Source: DATAYF01 sp036272735 (GTDB lineage: Bacteria; Chloroflexota; Ktedonobacteria; Ktedonobacterales; Ktedonobacteraceae). From it: a stretch of DNA of 15,476 bases. The stretch's first letter is position 1; each line of letters begins with the position of its first letter. The stretch is taken from positions 1-15,476 of the forward strand of contig DATAYF010000490.1 of the NCBI GenBank assembly GCA_036272735.1, in the 5' to 3' direction. Below are positions 6,064-13,818 of the stretch, piece by piece. The notes beneath the pieces are model-generated. The model did no database searches. It was given only the letters and a program-made list of their open reading frames with translations, and was not told the origin of the DNA. The position numbers and the translations under genes are program-made.

Positions 6064-7371
6064 CTACTCAGAGATATCGGCTTGCGAGAGTTCCCTCAGG
6101 CCCAGGACCGCCAGGAAGGAGATGATCGCTAGAATAATAATAAAGATAGCGATGGGTATGTAGGAACCAGCGTAGTTGTGCAGGAGCTCTTCTGCAACGA
6201 GCGGAGCAAGACCGCCCGCGAAAGGCGCTGCAAGCTGATAGCCTATCGAGGCTCCACTATAACGCAGCCTGGTGCTGAAGTGTTCCGCAATCAAAGCGGC
6301 TTGTGGACCATACACGAACGCGTGGAAAACGGCAAGCGAAAGCACGATGCCCAAGATTACCAGCACAACGCTTCCGGTATTGAGCAATAAGAAGTAAGGG
6401 AAGGCAAACAGGAGCATCAGAACACAGCCAGTAAGGTACCAACGTTTCCGACCGAAGCGATCTGAGAGAGAGCTAAACAAAGGAATGGTAAACAGCTCGA
6501 TAACAGCCCCGATATAGACGCCCGCCAGAATCGTTTGTTTACCCAGGTGCAATTGATCAGCACCATAGACGAGGACGAATGTAACAAACAGATAGAAAGG
6601 GGCCTGTTCCACGAAACGTGCTCCTGCACTGAGAAGGATCTCCCTCCAGTTTTTGACGATCACCTCGGCAGCAGGCACGGCTGCTGTTTGTTTTTCTGCG
6701 AGCACTTTGGCAAACAGGGGCGTTTCCAGGATACGCAGGCGAATGAAGAGACCAACGATGATCAGCACGGCGCTGAGGTAGAACGGCACACGCCAGCCCC
6801 AGGTATCAAATTGTGCGCCGGAAACGCTGGCGAATATGGCTACCAGCCCGGCCGAAAGCAATAATCCCAGAGGAACACCGGCTTGCGGCCAGCTTGTCCA
6901 GAATCCCCGATTTTTCTCGTGCCCATGCTCCATTGCTAGCAGCACAGAACCACCCCACTCACCACCAACGCCAATACCCTGGCAAAGACGCATAAGCGAG
7001 ATGAGCAAGGGCGCAGCAATGCCGATACTCGCATAGCCAGGGATAAAACCGATCACAAACGTAGAGATACCCATGAGTAGCAGCGTCGCAATCAGGGTTG
7101 CCTTGCGACCTATGCGGTCCCCAAGGTTACCGAAGATGACACCACCAATAGGACGTGCGATGAAACCGATCAAGAACGTGGTCAATGATAGCAGTGTGCC
7201 CACGAATGGATCGAAGGTAGGGAAGAAAATCTTAGGAAAAACGAGGGTAGCTGCGGTCCCATACAAGAAGAAGTCGTACCATTCGACGGTGGTACCCAAG
7301 GTGCTTGCCAGAATGATAGGAAACATACGTTGGGTTGTTGTTCCCTGCTCCTGTCCAGAAATAGTTGCCAT
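6064..7371 (-). CDS. MFS transporter, metabolite:H+ symporter (MHS) family
   Basis: This is an inner-membrane proton symporter of the major facilitator superfamily. The 435-residue protein has about 12 hydrophobic segments in two halves. Hallmarks of the MHS subfamily (ShiA/ProP/KgtP-like) are TLGTTVEWYDFFLYGTAA near residues 24-41, ARPIGGVIFGNLGDRIGRK (72-90, MFS motif A), RLCQGIGVGGEWGGSVLL, and the second-half repeat SSLSDRFGRKRWYLTG. Substrates of the family include shikimate, proline/betaine, 2-oxoglutarate and other carboxylates; the one here cannot be told. The ATG at 7371 has GGAGGG 4 bases ahead. An upstream in-frame TTG at 7383 would overlap the SD and was rejected. It is downstream of and parallel to the solute-binding protein gene, separated from it by 161 bases with a hairpin. 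Confidence 0.93.
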   Translation of the reverse strand: MATISGQEQGTTTQRMFPIILASTLGTTVEWYDFFLYGTAATLVFPKIFFPTFDPFVGTLLSLTTFLIGFIARPIGGVIFGNLGDRIGRKATLIATLLLMGISTFVIGFIPGYASIGIAAPLLISLMRLCQGIGVGGEWGGSVLLAMEHGHEKNRGFWTSWPQAGVPLGLLLSAGLVAIFASVSGAQFDTWGWRVPFYLSAVLIIVGLFIRLRILETPLFAKVLAEKQTAAVPAAEVIVKNWREILLSAGARFVEQAPFYLFVTFVLVYGADQLHLGKQTILAGVYIGAVIELFTIPLFSSLSDRFGRKRWYLTGCVLMLLFAFPYFLLLNTGSVVLVILGIVLSLAVFHAFVYGPQAALIAEHFSTRLRYSGASIGYQLAAPFAGGLAPLVAEELLHNYAGSYIPIAIFIIILAIISFLAVLGLRELSQADISE

Positions 7372-7479
7372 AAGTCCCTCCAAATAGCGTGAAATAACTT
7401 GCGCTGTTTAAGGCGAAACGCACTACATTGTGTATGGCTTGTGTGTCCAGTTCTAATACTATCACAGGTTACTAGAATA

Positions 7480-7514
7480 TTGTAGGGGATGATCAGCATA
7501 ATCGTCCCCTACAA
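7480..7514 (-). terminator. hairpin after the solute-binding protein gene
   Basis: The arms 7480-7493 and 7501-7514 form a 14-bp stem (TTGTAGGGGA type) with one G-T pair and a 7-base loop, 18 bases after the minus-strand stop at 7533. No clear U run follows (the minus strand continues TATTCTAG), so termination may be weak or may allow some read-through into the MFS gene. The other 100 or so bases up to the MFS start show no convincing promoter. Confidence 0.5.
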
Positions 7515-7532
7515 CGTGAAAAGGCAGCAGCG

Positions 7533-8750
7533 TTAGGGCCAGACCGAGGTGGCTTTGATGAAAGGACTGCTGGGAGCAAGTTGACCGTTCTTAACCTGAA
7601 AGAACATGAAGTCACTGACCCCGCCATGCTGGGAGGGCGACCACGTGATCGTTGGGCCAAATCCGGTGTCGTAATTCACGAAATCGTGATCAAGAGCGGC
7701 GCGCAAACTATCGCGGGTCAGGTTCTTCCCAGCCTTATTTAGTGCATCGGTAAACAATTTGCTATTGATATAGCCGTAGAACTTATAGGCGCTGAAAACG
7801 GGATCGCTACTGGTGGCTTTCAAGTAGTCTTGTGCCAGAGGGGAAGTGGTGCTGGTATAGCCACTTACATAGATGCCCTCACCCGCGCTCCCAAGCACCT
7901 TAGGCCATGAATTGTCTGCCATTGGATAATTCGCCAGGTAGCCCAGATGGGGGCGATACCCCTGTTGCGCTGCCGTTAAGACAAATTTTGCAGTGGGTCC
8001 GGGAAGCCCATTGAGAACAATGATATCAGGATTGGCCGCCTTCAATGTCTGCACCGCTGCTGAAAAGTCCGTTTGGGTTGCATCGTAGCCTACCGAGGTA
8101 ACAAGTTGACCGCCATACTTTTGCAGCGATTCCCTCAATGTTTTCTTTTGCTGGAGACCCAGCACATCTTGCTCATACAGCAGCCCGACGGTTTTCGCTT
8201 TGAGGGTTTTCGTCAGGTAATTTCCCATAACGTGCCCCTCGTCGCCATAGTTTGGCTGCGTCATCCATTCCCAGGGAATTGTCTTCCCCTGCGCATCGGT
8301 GTAGGTTGAGCCGCCACCAATGGGATCGACGAAAGGAATGCCCTTTGGGTTCAGATAGCTTTGCGCGACGTTCGCGTTCCCCGAACCACAGACTTGAAAG
8401 ATGGCAAAAGCATTGTCCTGTTCCACAAGCTGACGGACCGCATCTTTGGTCTTGGTTGGATCACCGCCATCGCTGACCTGAACCAGCTTGACCTTGCGGC
8501 CATTGATACCACCCGCTGCGTTGAGCTTGTTAATGTAAAGCTGGTCGCCTGCAAGGATCGGCGCGCATATCACCTTGATCGCGCCTGTAGTATCGAGTAC
8601 CGCTCCAATTGTAATGGTGTCGTTGGTTACTCCGGGAACGTTCTGCGAAGCTGCTGCGCTACCACATGCTGCCAGTGTTAGCAGTATGATCATGACTGTA
8701 CCGAGCGTCGCGTATCGCCCCTGTTGATAAAGCCGTGCGAAGAGTCTCAT
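7533..8750 (-). CDS. HAAT/Liv-type ABC transporter solute-binding lipoprotein
   Basis: This is the extracytoplasmic receptor of a hydrophobic amino acid uptake-type (Peripla_BP_6, LivK-like) ABC importer. The 405-residue product has a lipoprotein signal: a basic N-terminus, a hydrophobic stretch and a lipobox LAAC with Cys29. The mature part opens with GVTNDTITIGAVLDTTG, typical of the family, and carries NAAGGINGRKVKLV and the periplasmic-binding fold through GTSGN-like segments to the C-terminus. The ATG at 8750 has AGGAGGAG 8 bases ahead. An in-frame upstream start at 8786 was rejected because the SD would be internal. It diverges from livHMGF, which supplies the permease and ATPase parts. 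The family also binds aromatic acids, amides and fatty-acid-like ligands, so the livK symbol is not assigned. Confidence 0.93.
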   Translation of the reverse strand: MRLFARLYQQGRYATLGTVMIILLTLAACGSAAASQNVPGVTNDTITIGAVLDTTGAIKVICAPILAGDQLYINKLNAAGGINGRKVKLVQVSDGGDPTKTKDAVRQLVEQDNAFAIFQVCGSGNANVAQSYLNPKGIPFVDPIGGGSTYTDAQGKTIPWEWMTQPNYGDEGHVMGNYLTKTLKAKTVGLLYEQDVLGLQQKKTLRESLQKYGGQLVTSVGYDATQTDFSAAVQTLKAANPDIIVLNGLPGPTAKFVLTAAQQGYRPHLGYLANYPMADNSWPKVLGSAGEGIYVSGYTSTTSPLAQDYLKATSSDPVFSAYKFYGYINSKLFTDALNKAGKNLTRDSLRAALDHDFVNYDTGFGPTITWSPSQHGGVSDFMFFQVKNGQLAPSSPFIKATSVWP

Positions 8751-8836
8751 CTGCGTCACTCCTCCTGTTGAGTTTCCTACGTGCATAGTAGGACGACCTA
8801 CGATTTATCTGACGCCATTGCTGAAAATAGGATAGA

Positions 8837-8874
8837 GTATATGAAATATGACAAGTGAGTCATGTATCATATAC
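8837..8874. promoter_or_regulatory. operator A: 38-bp palindrome in the binding-protein promoter
   Basis: The arms 8837-8852 and 8859-8874 match at 14 of 16 positions around a 6-base centre. The core is ATGAC-N6-GTCAT (8848-8863). The inner 20 bases (8846-8865) recur, inverted, at 8950-8969 with 18 of 20 identities. It covers the likely transcription start of the minus-strand binding-protein gene, which fits repressor binding. No regulator gene is in the window. Confidence 0.6.
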
Positions 8875-8896
8875 CAGATCAGTAGGGCTTTGTCAA
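8866..8896 (-). promoter_or_regulatory. candidate promoter of the solute-binding protein gene
   Basis: The minus strand has an exact TTGACA at 8891-8896. TATATG follows after 17 bases (8868-8873), or TATGAT after 19 bases (8866-8871). Transcription would start near 8859, inside operator A. The TTGACA mirrors the one that faces the other way at 8913-8918. Confidence 0.55.
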
Positions 8897-8912
8897 GCGA
8901 TGCGTTTGCCAC

Positions 8913-8942
8913 TTGACAAATTGCAGCCCATCATGGCATCAT
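8913..8942 (+). promoter_or_regulatory. candidate promoter of the livHMGF operon
   Basis: The plus strand has an exact TTGACA at 8913-8918. The best -10 boxes are only fair: CATCAT at 8937-8942 (spacer 18) or TCATAT at 8939-8944 (spacer 20). Transcription would start near 8950, at the edge of operator B. The two opposed TTGACA boxes are part of a perfect 9-base inverted repeat (8889-8897 and 8912-8920). Confidence 0.5.
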
Positions 8943-8949
8943 ATCTAAA

Positions 8950-8969
8950 ACATGACTCATCTGTCATAT
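8950..8969. promoter_or_regulatory. operator B: repeat of the ATGAC-N6-GTCAT site
   Basis: The core is ATGAC (8952-8956), six bases, then GTCAT (8963-8967). In reverse complement the 20 bases agree with 8846-8865 at 18 positions; both differences lie in the spacer. It lies just downstream of the livH promoter, as operator A does for the divergent gene. Confidence 0.6.
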
Positions 8970-9028
8970 TTTTGACCGGTAACGTATGAGCGGTTTCCTG
9001 CTGGATCAGGAATTAAGGAGCAACGCAT

Positions 9029-9946
9029 ATGCTCGCATTGCTACAGGTCAGCATTGCAGGTCTCGTCACTGGTAGTTTGTATGGTCTGCTTGCCCTTGGT
9101 ATTGTGCTGGTCTATCGTACGACTGGCGTGCTCAATTTTGCCTATGGTGCCATTGCCGCGTTCTGTGCTTGTTTTATGTACATATTGCTGACTGCGCTCA
9201 AGCTCAATTTCTGGCTCGCCTGTGTTGCGACGGTGCTATTTGCTCTACTGATTGGCATTGTGCTGGAACGCGCCTTCGCTCGTCCCGTCATGCATGCTCC
9301 CATTTTTACCAAGGCGATTGCCACACTTGCCCTGGCGCTGGTATTGGAGACCATCGCGCAACAACTTTGGCCGCAGTTGGCCTCGCCGGTACATTTTTCA
9401 ACGCCGTTCGAGGGCCATGCGCTACACCTTGGGGGAATCTACTTCTCATTAATTGATGGGGTAGTGGTTCTCATGACCGTTCTGCTGATGGTTGGCTTAA
9501 ACATCTTTCTTACCCGCACAAAGCTTGGCATCGCCATGCGTGCCACCTCCGATGGGCTGCAAACGGCTCGCTTAATGGGTATTCCTGTTGGTTTTGTCTT
9601 TCTACTTGTCTGGTCGCTGAGTGCTCTGGTGGCCGCGATTGCCGGTGTGCTCTTCGCAAGCCAGCAGAATATTATCGACGTGCGTTTCATGGACCCCATT
9701 TTGCTGCTGGCTTTTATTGGAGCGGTGTTGGGTGGCCTTGATAGCCTGCCTGGCGCACTGATTGGCGGTATCCTCGTTGGCCTGGTTGATAACCTGTTGT
9801 CGTTGCTATTAGCAGGCCACACGATTGGTGCGCTCAACCTTGGCGATCCTGGTATTCGCGAGACCCTGATCTTCGGAGGTTTCGTGTTGGCGTTGCTTCT
9901 ACGACCGCAGGGCTTGTTCGGGCGCGCACTCGTACGTCGTGTGTAA
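9029..9946 (+). CDS. livH: branched-chain amino acid-type ABC permease, LivH-like
   Basis: This is one of the two membrane subunits of a HAAT-family importer. The 305-residue protein is hydrophobic, with about eight membrane segments. GLVTGSLYGLLALGIVLVYRTTG (11-33) and VLNFAYG (34-40) match the family's start (compare GINFAHG-type sequences). The cytoplasmic coupling loop GIAMRATSDGLQTARLMGI (167-185) is the EAA-like ATPase contact, and the C-terminal RPQGLFGR is typical. AAGGAG at 9015-9020 is 8 bases ahead of the ATG. It is the first gene of livH-livM-livG-livF-hydrolase. The symbol marks the family; the substrate is not shown to be a branched-chain amino acid. Confidence 0.93.
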   Translation: MLALLQVSIAGLVTGSLYGLLALGIVLVYRTTGVLNFAYGAIAAFCACFMYILLTALKLNFWLACVATVLFALLIGIVLERAFARPVMHAPIFTKAIATLALALVLETIAQQLWPQLASPVHFSTPFEGHALHLGGIYFSLIDGVVVLMTVLLMVGLNIFLTRTKLGIAMRATSDGLQTARLMGIPVGFVFLLVWSLSALVAAIAGVLFASQQNIIDVRFMDPILLLAFIGAVLGGLDSLPGALIGGILVGLVDNLLSLLLAGHTIGALNLGDPGIRETLIFGGFVLALLLRPQGLFGRALVRRV

Positions 9947-9997
9947 TTGGAGATGTTATGGTAATTCGAGCCTTATTTATACCAAGGGAGTTAGTTG

Positions 9998-11104
9998 ATG
10001 GCAATCAAAAAGACACCAGGAAGCTCAGCATCAACGGTGGCACCACTTCCTGAAACGCAAAAGGCCAAAGAGCGGCCCTGGCAGCGTTATTTCCGCTCCT
10101 CACGTGGCTGGTTTATCGCGCTTCTTGGATTCATCGTGCTCGCCTTCCTTCCTGTATTGTATGACCAGCTATTCGGCTTTAGCGCGGGCTTTCAACTGCA
10201 TCGTATCACCTTGATCGGTATCTTTATTCTCGCAGCCCTGGCGCAAAACATTCTCACAGGCTACGCCGCCCAGCCCTCGCTGGGGAATGCCGCCTTCTTT
10301 GGCGTTGGTGCATACATGCTGGCCTGGTTAACCAACGATCTGAACCAGCCGTACTGGGTCGGTATTCTGGTGGCGCTGCTTGTCTCCCTGGTGCTGGGCA
10401 TTATCGTCGGTGGTCCGGCATTGCGCATATCGGGCGCGCACCTGGCGATAGCGACGCTGGGTCTCGTGTTTGTGGCGGGTGCGCTACTCAATCTGTGGGA
10501 TGTCACCGCTGGCAGGCAAAGTTATGATTTGAATAACCTCCCACTGGTGTTGACAGACGATCATTCTCTGTATCTGATCGTGCTGGTCGTGGTCACACTG
10601 ATACTGTTTTTCGGATATTATCTGTTACGCTCACGTGTCGGGCGCGCGTGGATTGCTATTCGCGATGACGAAGCAGCGTCGGAAGCCTTTGGGGTAAACG
10701 TGACCAGGTACAAACTACTGGCGTTTGTGGTCAGCGCCGTCCTCACGGGATTGTCGGGAGCGTTATACACCACGTGGGCGTCGACCGCGAGTTCCACGAT
10801 GTCCAGCGCGGATCAAACGATTGCCTTTCTGGCGATGATTGTCGTTGGTGGCCTGGGATCAATCACTGGATCGGTGTTAGGTGCGGTATTCGTGGTGTTC
10901 CTGCCGCTGTTATTGGGTCAGCTCCCCAGCCCATTCATGATCGGGTCGATGCAGGTCCAGGCTTCAACATTGACGACCGGCATCTATGGTTTGCTGCTGT
11001 TACTGGCCTTGATCTTCTTTCCCAAGGGATTGCAGAGCATACTGCAACAAGGTCGTGTGCTGATCTGGCGCGTCATGAAAAGAGGAGTCCAGCATGACCA
11101 ATAA
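9998..11104 (+). CDS. livM: branched-chain amino acid-type ABC permease, LivM-like
   Basis: This is the second membrane subunit of the importer. The 368-residue protein has a charged, proline-containing cytoplasmic N-terminus of about 35 residues and then about ten hydrophobic segments. SLGNAAFFGVGAY (94-106) and the coupling loop GRAWIAIRDDEAASEAFGV (215-233) are LivM hallmarks. FPKGL near the end matches the family's FxPxGL motif. The ATG at 9998 is favoured, with GGGAG 7 bases ahead; a TTG directly before it (9995) is too close to that SD. The gene follows livH by 51 bases and overlaps livG by 11 bases. Confidence 0.93.
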   Translation: MAIKKTPGSSASTVAPLPETQKAKERPWQRYFRSSRGWFIALLGFIVLAFLPVLYDQLFGFSAGFQLHRITLIGIFILAALAQNILTGYAAQPSLGNAAFFGVGAYMLAWLTNDLNQPYWVGILVALLVSLVLGIIVGGPALRISGAHLAIATLGLVFVAGALLNLWDVTAGRQSYDLNNLPLVLTDDHSLYLIVLVVVTLILFFGYYLLRSRVGRAWIAIRDDEAASEAFGVNVTRYKLLAFVVSAVLTGLSGALYTTWASTASSTMSSADQTIAFLAMIVVGGLGSITGSVLGAVFVVFLPLLLGQLPSPFMIGSMQVQASTLTTGIYGLLLLLALIFFPKGLQSILQQGRVLIWRVMKRGVQHDQ

Positions 11105-11918
11105 CTTCCATGCTTCAGCTGCGCCGTTGCTGGAAATTCGTGGTTTGACCGTGCGTTTTGGGGGCCTGCTTGCCGTGTCCGAACTCGATTTGCAGGTCGA
11201 GCAGGGACAGATTTTTGTGCTGGTTGGCCCGAACGGCGCGGGTAAAACGACGGTGTTAAATTGTATTAGCGGCTTCGTGCGGCCTTCTGCTGGCTCGGTT
11301 ACGCTTGATGGAACGGCGTTGTTGCCGCTTGGACGTGATCGTCGCGCACGGCTGGGCATCGGGCGCACGTTTCAGCAATTGCAACTGTTCTCGACAATGA
11401 CAGTGCTGGATAATCTGCTCACGGCGCAGCACACGCAGCTACGAGCAGGCTTGTTACAGGGCATGCTACCATTTGGGCCAGCAAAAGCGGAGGATAAGCG
11501 AGCGCGTGAGCATGCCCGCGCGATACTTGCTCTGCTCGGACTGGAAGGGTACGCAGAGAGGACTGTGAGCACACTGCCCTTTGGCATACAAAAATTGGTT
11601 GGCGTGGCACGCGCGCTTGTGCTGCGTCCGCGTCTTGTCTTGCTTGACGAGCCAGCGGCGGGCATGACCCACCAGGAGACGGAGCTGCTTGCCACGCATT
11701 TACGGCACTGGCGCGACGAGCTTGGGACTACATTGCTGCTCATCGAACACAACATGCGTCTTGTACAGGCTGTTTCTGATTGCGTTTGCGTGCTTGATTA
11801 TGGTCGTAAGCTGGCCGAGGGACCTGCGAAGGTAGCGTTGGCTGATCCAGCAGTGCTCAAAGCCTATCTGGGCAGTGAGACGCTGAACGTGGGGGAGGAT
11901 CTGCATGCTAAAGGTTGA
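11094..11918 (+). CDS. livG: ABC transporter ATPase, LivG-like
   Basis: This is the first of two cytoplasmic ATPases of the HAAT importer. In the 274-residue protein, Walker A is GPNGAGKT (45-52), the Q-loop region is GIGRTFQQLQLF (88-99), the signature is LPFGIQK (161-167), Walker B is LVLLDEP (181-187) and the switch histidine is His219 in IEHNM. The signature departs from LSGGQ, as is usual in LivG (commonly LPYGxQ). GPAKVAL and AYLG near the end are typical. AGAGGAG precedes the ATG, which lies inside the end of livM. It overlaps livF by 14 bases, which suggests coupled translation. Confidence 0.94.
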   Translation: MTNNFHASAAPLLEIRGLTVRFGGLLAVSELDLQVEQGQIFVLVGPNGAGKTTVLNCISGFVRPSAGSVTLDGTALLPLGRDRRARLGIGRTFQQLQLFSTMTVLDNLLTAQHTQLRAGLLQGMLPFGPAKAEDKRAREHARAILALLGLEGYAERTVSTLPFGIQKLVGVARALVLRPRLVLLDEPAAGMTHQETELLATHLRHWRDELGTTLLLIEHNMRLVQAVSDCVCVLDYGRKLAEGPAKVALADPAVLKAYLGSETLNVGEDLHAKG

Positions 11919-12612
11919 ACAACTCAGTGCAGGGTATGGAGCGATAGAGGTGCTGCACTCGGTCTCTTTCGAGGTGCCAGCACAGAGCATTGTGGCGCTG
12001 CTCGGTGCGAACGGCGTGGGCAAGACCACTATGATGCGCGCACTCCTGGGGCTTATACCCGCGCGCCAGGGCACGGTTTCCCTGGAAGGGACGCCCATTG
12101 AGCATTTTTCGACTGAGCACCGCGTCAAATGTGGTCTGTCACTGGTGCCGGAAGGCCGCGAGCTTTTCGGTTCGCTTACCGTACGTGAAAATTTGTTGGT
12201 GGGAGCCTTCACGCGTCACGACCACCAGGAGACAGAGACGCAATTGGCCCGCGTTCTCGATTATTTTCCCCGCTTGAAGACGCGATTGTACGCGCTGGCC
12301 TCAAGCCTGAGTGGTGGCGAAGGGCAGATGCTCGCGATAGGACGAGCACTAATGTCTCAGCCTCGTTTACTGTTGTTGGATGAACCATCGAATGGGCTGG
12401 CTCCTGTTGTTGTCGATACCGTCTTCGACGTGATTGCTCAGTTACGTCGCAAGGAACATTTGACGATCATCGTTGTCGAACAGAATGTACACAAAGCGCT
12501 AAAAGTTGCCGATATGGCCTACATTATTCAGGGCGGCCACATTGCCCTGTATGGCACACCTGACACGCTGGCACATAACCCCGCGCTCCAGGAGTTATAC
12601 CTGGGGAGCTAG
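11905..12612 (+). CDS. livF: ABC transporter ATPase, LivF-like
   Basis: This is the second ATPase of the importer. The 235-residue protein starts MLKVEQLSAGYGAIEVLHSV, the usual LivF opening. Walker A is GANGVGKT (34-41), followed by LSLVPEGRELFGSLTVRENL (78-97), a signature LSGGE (135-139) within the family's MLAIGRAL context, Walker B LLLLDEP (155-161), and VEQN (191-194) with Gln in place of the switch His, as LivF proteins commonly have. GGGGGAGG precedes the ATG, which is inside the end of livG. The hydrolase gene starts 27 bases downstream. Confidence 0.95.
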   Translation: MLKVEQLSAGYGAIEVLHSVSFEVPAQSIVALLGANGVGKTTMMRALLGLIPARQGTVSLEGTPIEHFSTEHRVKCGLSLVPEGRELFGSLTVRENLLVGAFTRHDHQETETQLARVLDYFPRLKTRLYALASSLSGGEGQMLAIGRALMSQPRLLLLDEPSNGLAPVVVDTVFDVIAQLRRKEHLTIIVVEQNVHKALKVADMAYIIQGGHIALYGTPDTLAHNPALQELYLGS

Positions 12613-12639
12613 AGCGAAGTTTAAGAGGAGATTTTATCC

Positions 12640-13704
12640 ATGACGACGACCCCTTTCATTCCTGGTATTACGCAACGCACAATTAGCACTGATCGTTTGA
12701 TCGTGGCCTACCTTGAAGCTGGTACAGGCACAATTCCCATCGTGCTGGTGCATGGGAATTGCTCTTCTTCGCTCTTCTTCCAGGATTTCATGCTGGCGTT
12801 AGCTGCAAACGAACGCTATAAGATTTACGCGCCGGATATGCGTGGCTATGGCGATAGCGAACTCCTTGCGCTCGATGGTACACGTGGCGTGCGGGACTTT
12901 TCTGATGACCTTGCCGCCTTTGCTCGTGCGCTGGAACTTCCCCAATTTCATCTACTAGGCTGGTCGCTTGGTGGCAACGTGGTGATGCAGTATGCCATCG
13001 ATTATCCAGGGACGCTTCGTTCGCTGATCCTGGAATCGACCGGCTCACCTTTTGGCGTCGGTGGCACAAAAGATGCTGATGGTACTCCTGTGTGGCCCGA
13101 TTATGCAGGTTGTGGTGGCGGCATCACAAATCCCAGTTACGTCGAACGCCTGGCACAAGGTGATCGTAGCAGCGACCAGATCTCGCCTCGCACGACGATG
13201 AATACCTTTTATTTTAAACCACCGTTTCGTGTCTCGCCCGACCGCGAAGAAATTTTTGTCACTTCTATCCTTTCAACCAGGGTCACGCCAGGGAATTATC
13301 CGGGTGATCTTATCCCATCTGCTAACTGGCCCAATGTTGCTCCGGGGAAGCAGGGCGTGAACAATGCGCTCTCACCTAAATATCTTGATCAGCGCGACTT
13401 CGCGGCGGCTCGCGTCAAGCCAGCGGTGCTCTGGATACACGGCGTAGATGATCAAATCGTCTCCGATAGCTCGTTTTTCGACCTGGGCTTCCTTGGGCAG
13501 ATCGGGTCAATCCCTGGCTGGCCTGGGGCCGAGGTCTATCCTCCGCAACCAATGAAGACACAGATCCGCACGCTGCTGGACAGGTACCAGGCCAATAGTG
13601 GTCAATACCGCGAAGTCGCTTTGCCAGATTGTGGGCACTCACCACATATCGAGAAGCCAGCGGACATGCTACGCCTCTTCACAGAGTTTGTGGACGAGCA
13701 CTAA
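12640..13704 (+). CDS. alpha/beta hydrolase
   Basis: This is a hydrolase of the alpha/beta fold, probably cytosolic since no signal peptide is visible. The 354-residue protein has the oxyanion motif VLVHGN (35-40), PDMRGYGDS (65-73), the nucleophile elbow GWSLGG with Ser109, an acid in HGVDDQIV (Asp270 or Asp271), and the catalytic His333 in DCGHSPHIEKP. A long cap insertion (about 140-255), with several Gly/Pro and aromatic stretches, sets it apart from small family members. Possible reactions are hydrolysis of an ester, lactone, amide or epoxide. AAGAGGAG precedes the ATG, and the gene follows livF by 27 bases. It is thus the last gene of the importer operon and may act on the imported compound. 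Confidence 0.92.
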   Translation: MTTTPFIPGITQRTISTDRLIVAYLEAGTGTIPIVLVHGNCSSSLFFQDFMLALAANERYKIYAPDMRGYGDSELLALDGTRGVRDFSDDLAAFARALELPQFHLLGWSLGGNVVMQYAIDYPGTLRSLILESTGSPFGVGGTKDADGTPVWPDYAGCGGGITNPSYVERLAQGDRSSDQISPRTTMNTFYFKPPFRVSPDREEIFVTSILSTRVTPGNYPGDLIPSANWPNVAPGKQGVNNALSPKYLDQRDFAAARVKPAVLWIHGVDDQIVSDSSFFDLGFLGQIGSIPGWPGAEVYPPQPMKTQIRTLLDRYQANSGQYREVALPDCGHSPHIEKPADMLRLFTEFVDEH

Positions 13705-13732
13705 TCTCTCTAAGGGATGTGAACCATGATGG

Positions 13733-13806
13733 CGTTGCTATAGATATATGTTCATGTCTGTATGGGCCAGGTCTCATACAGACATGAACATATATCTATA
13801 GCAACG
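13733..13806. repeat. perfect 32-bp inverted repeat between convergent genes
   Basis: The arms 13733-13764 and 13775-13806 are perfectly complementary over 32 bp around a 10-base loop. The stem is only about one third G+C, lower than the genes beside it. It starts 28 bases after the hydrolase stop and ends 12 bases before the stop of the acyl-CoA synthetase gene. No T run follows on either strand, so it is not a classic intrinsic terminator, though as RNA it would form a very stable hairpin that may protect both 3' ends. A 6-base direct repeat TGAACC lies on both sides (13720-13725 and 13808-13813), weakly suggesting a small inserted element. Confidence 0.9.
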
Positions 13807-13818
13807 TTGAACCCTAAA

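Noticed and set aside
4030..7591. A 15-base repeat shared by about 4030 and 7577
   Set aside because: Both copies encode the same short peptide (NGQLA) in the same strand orientation. Coincidental codon choice explains it.
11574..11594. Non-canonical ABC signature (LPFGIQK) in LivG as a defect
   Set aside because: LivG proteins commonly have LPYGxQ-type signatures, and all other ATPase motifs are intact.
7533..12612. A urea ABC transporter (urtABCDE), given the nearby urease genes
   Set aside because: The binding protein lacks the look of UrtA, only Liv-type features are seen, and the operon ends in a hydrolase gene. Urease lies over 2.7 kb away with unrelated genes between.
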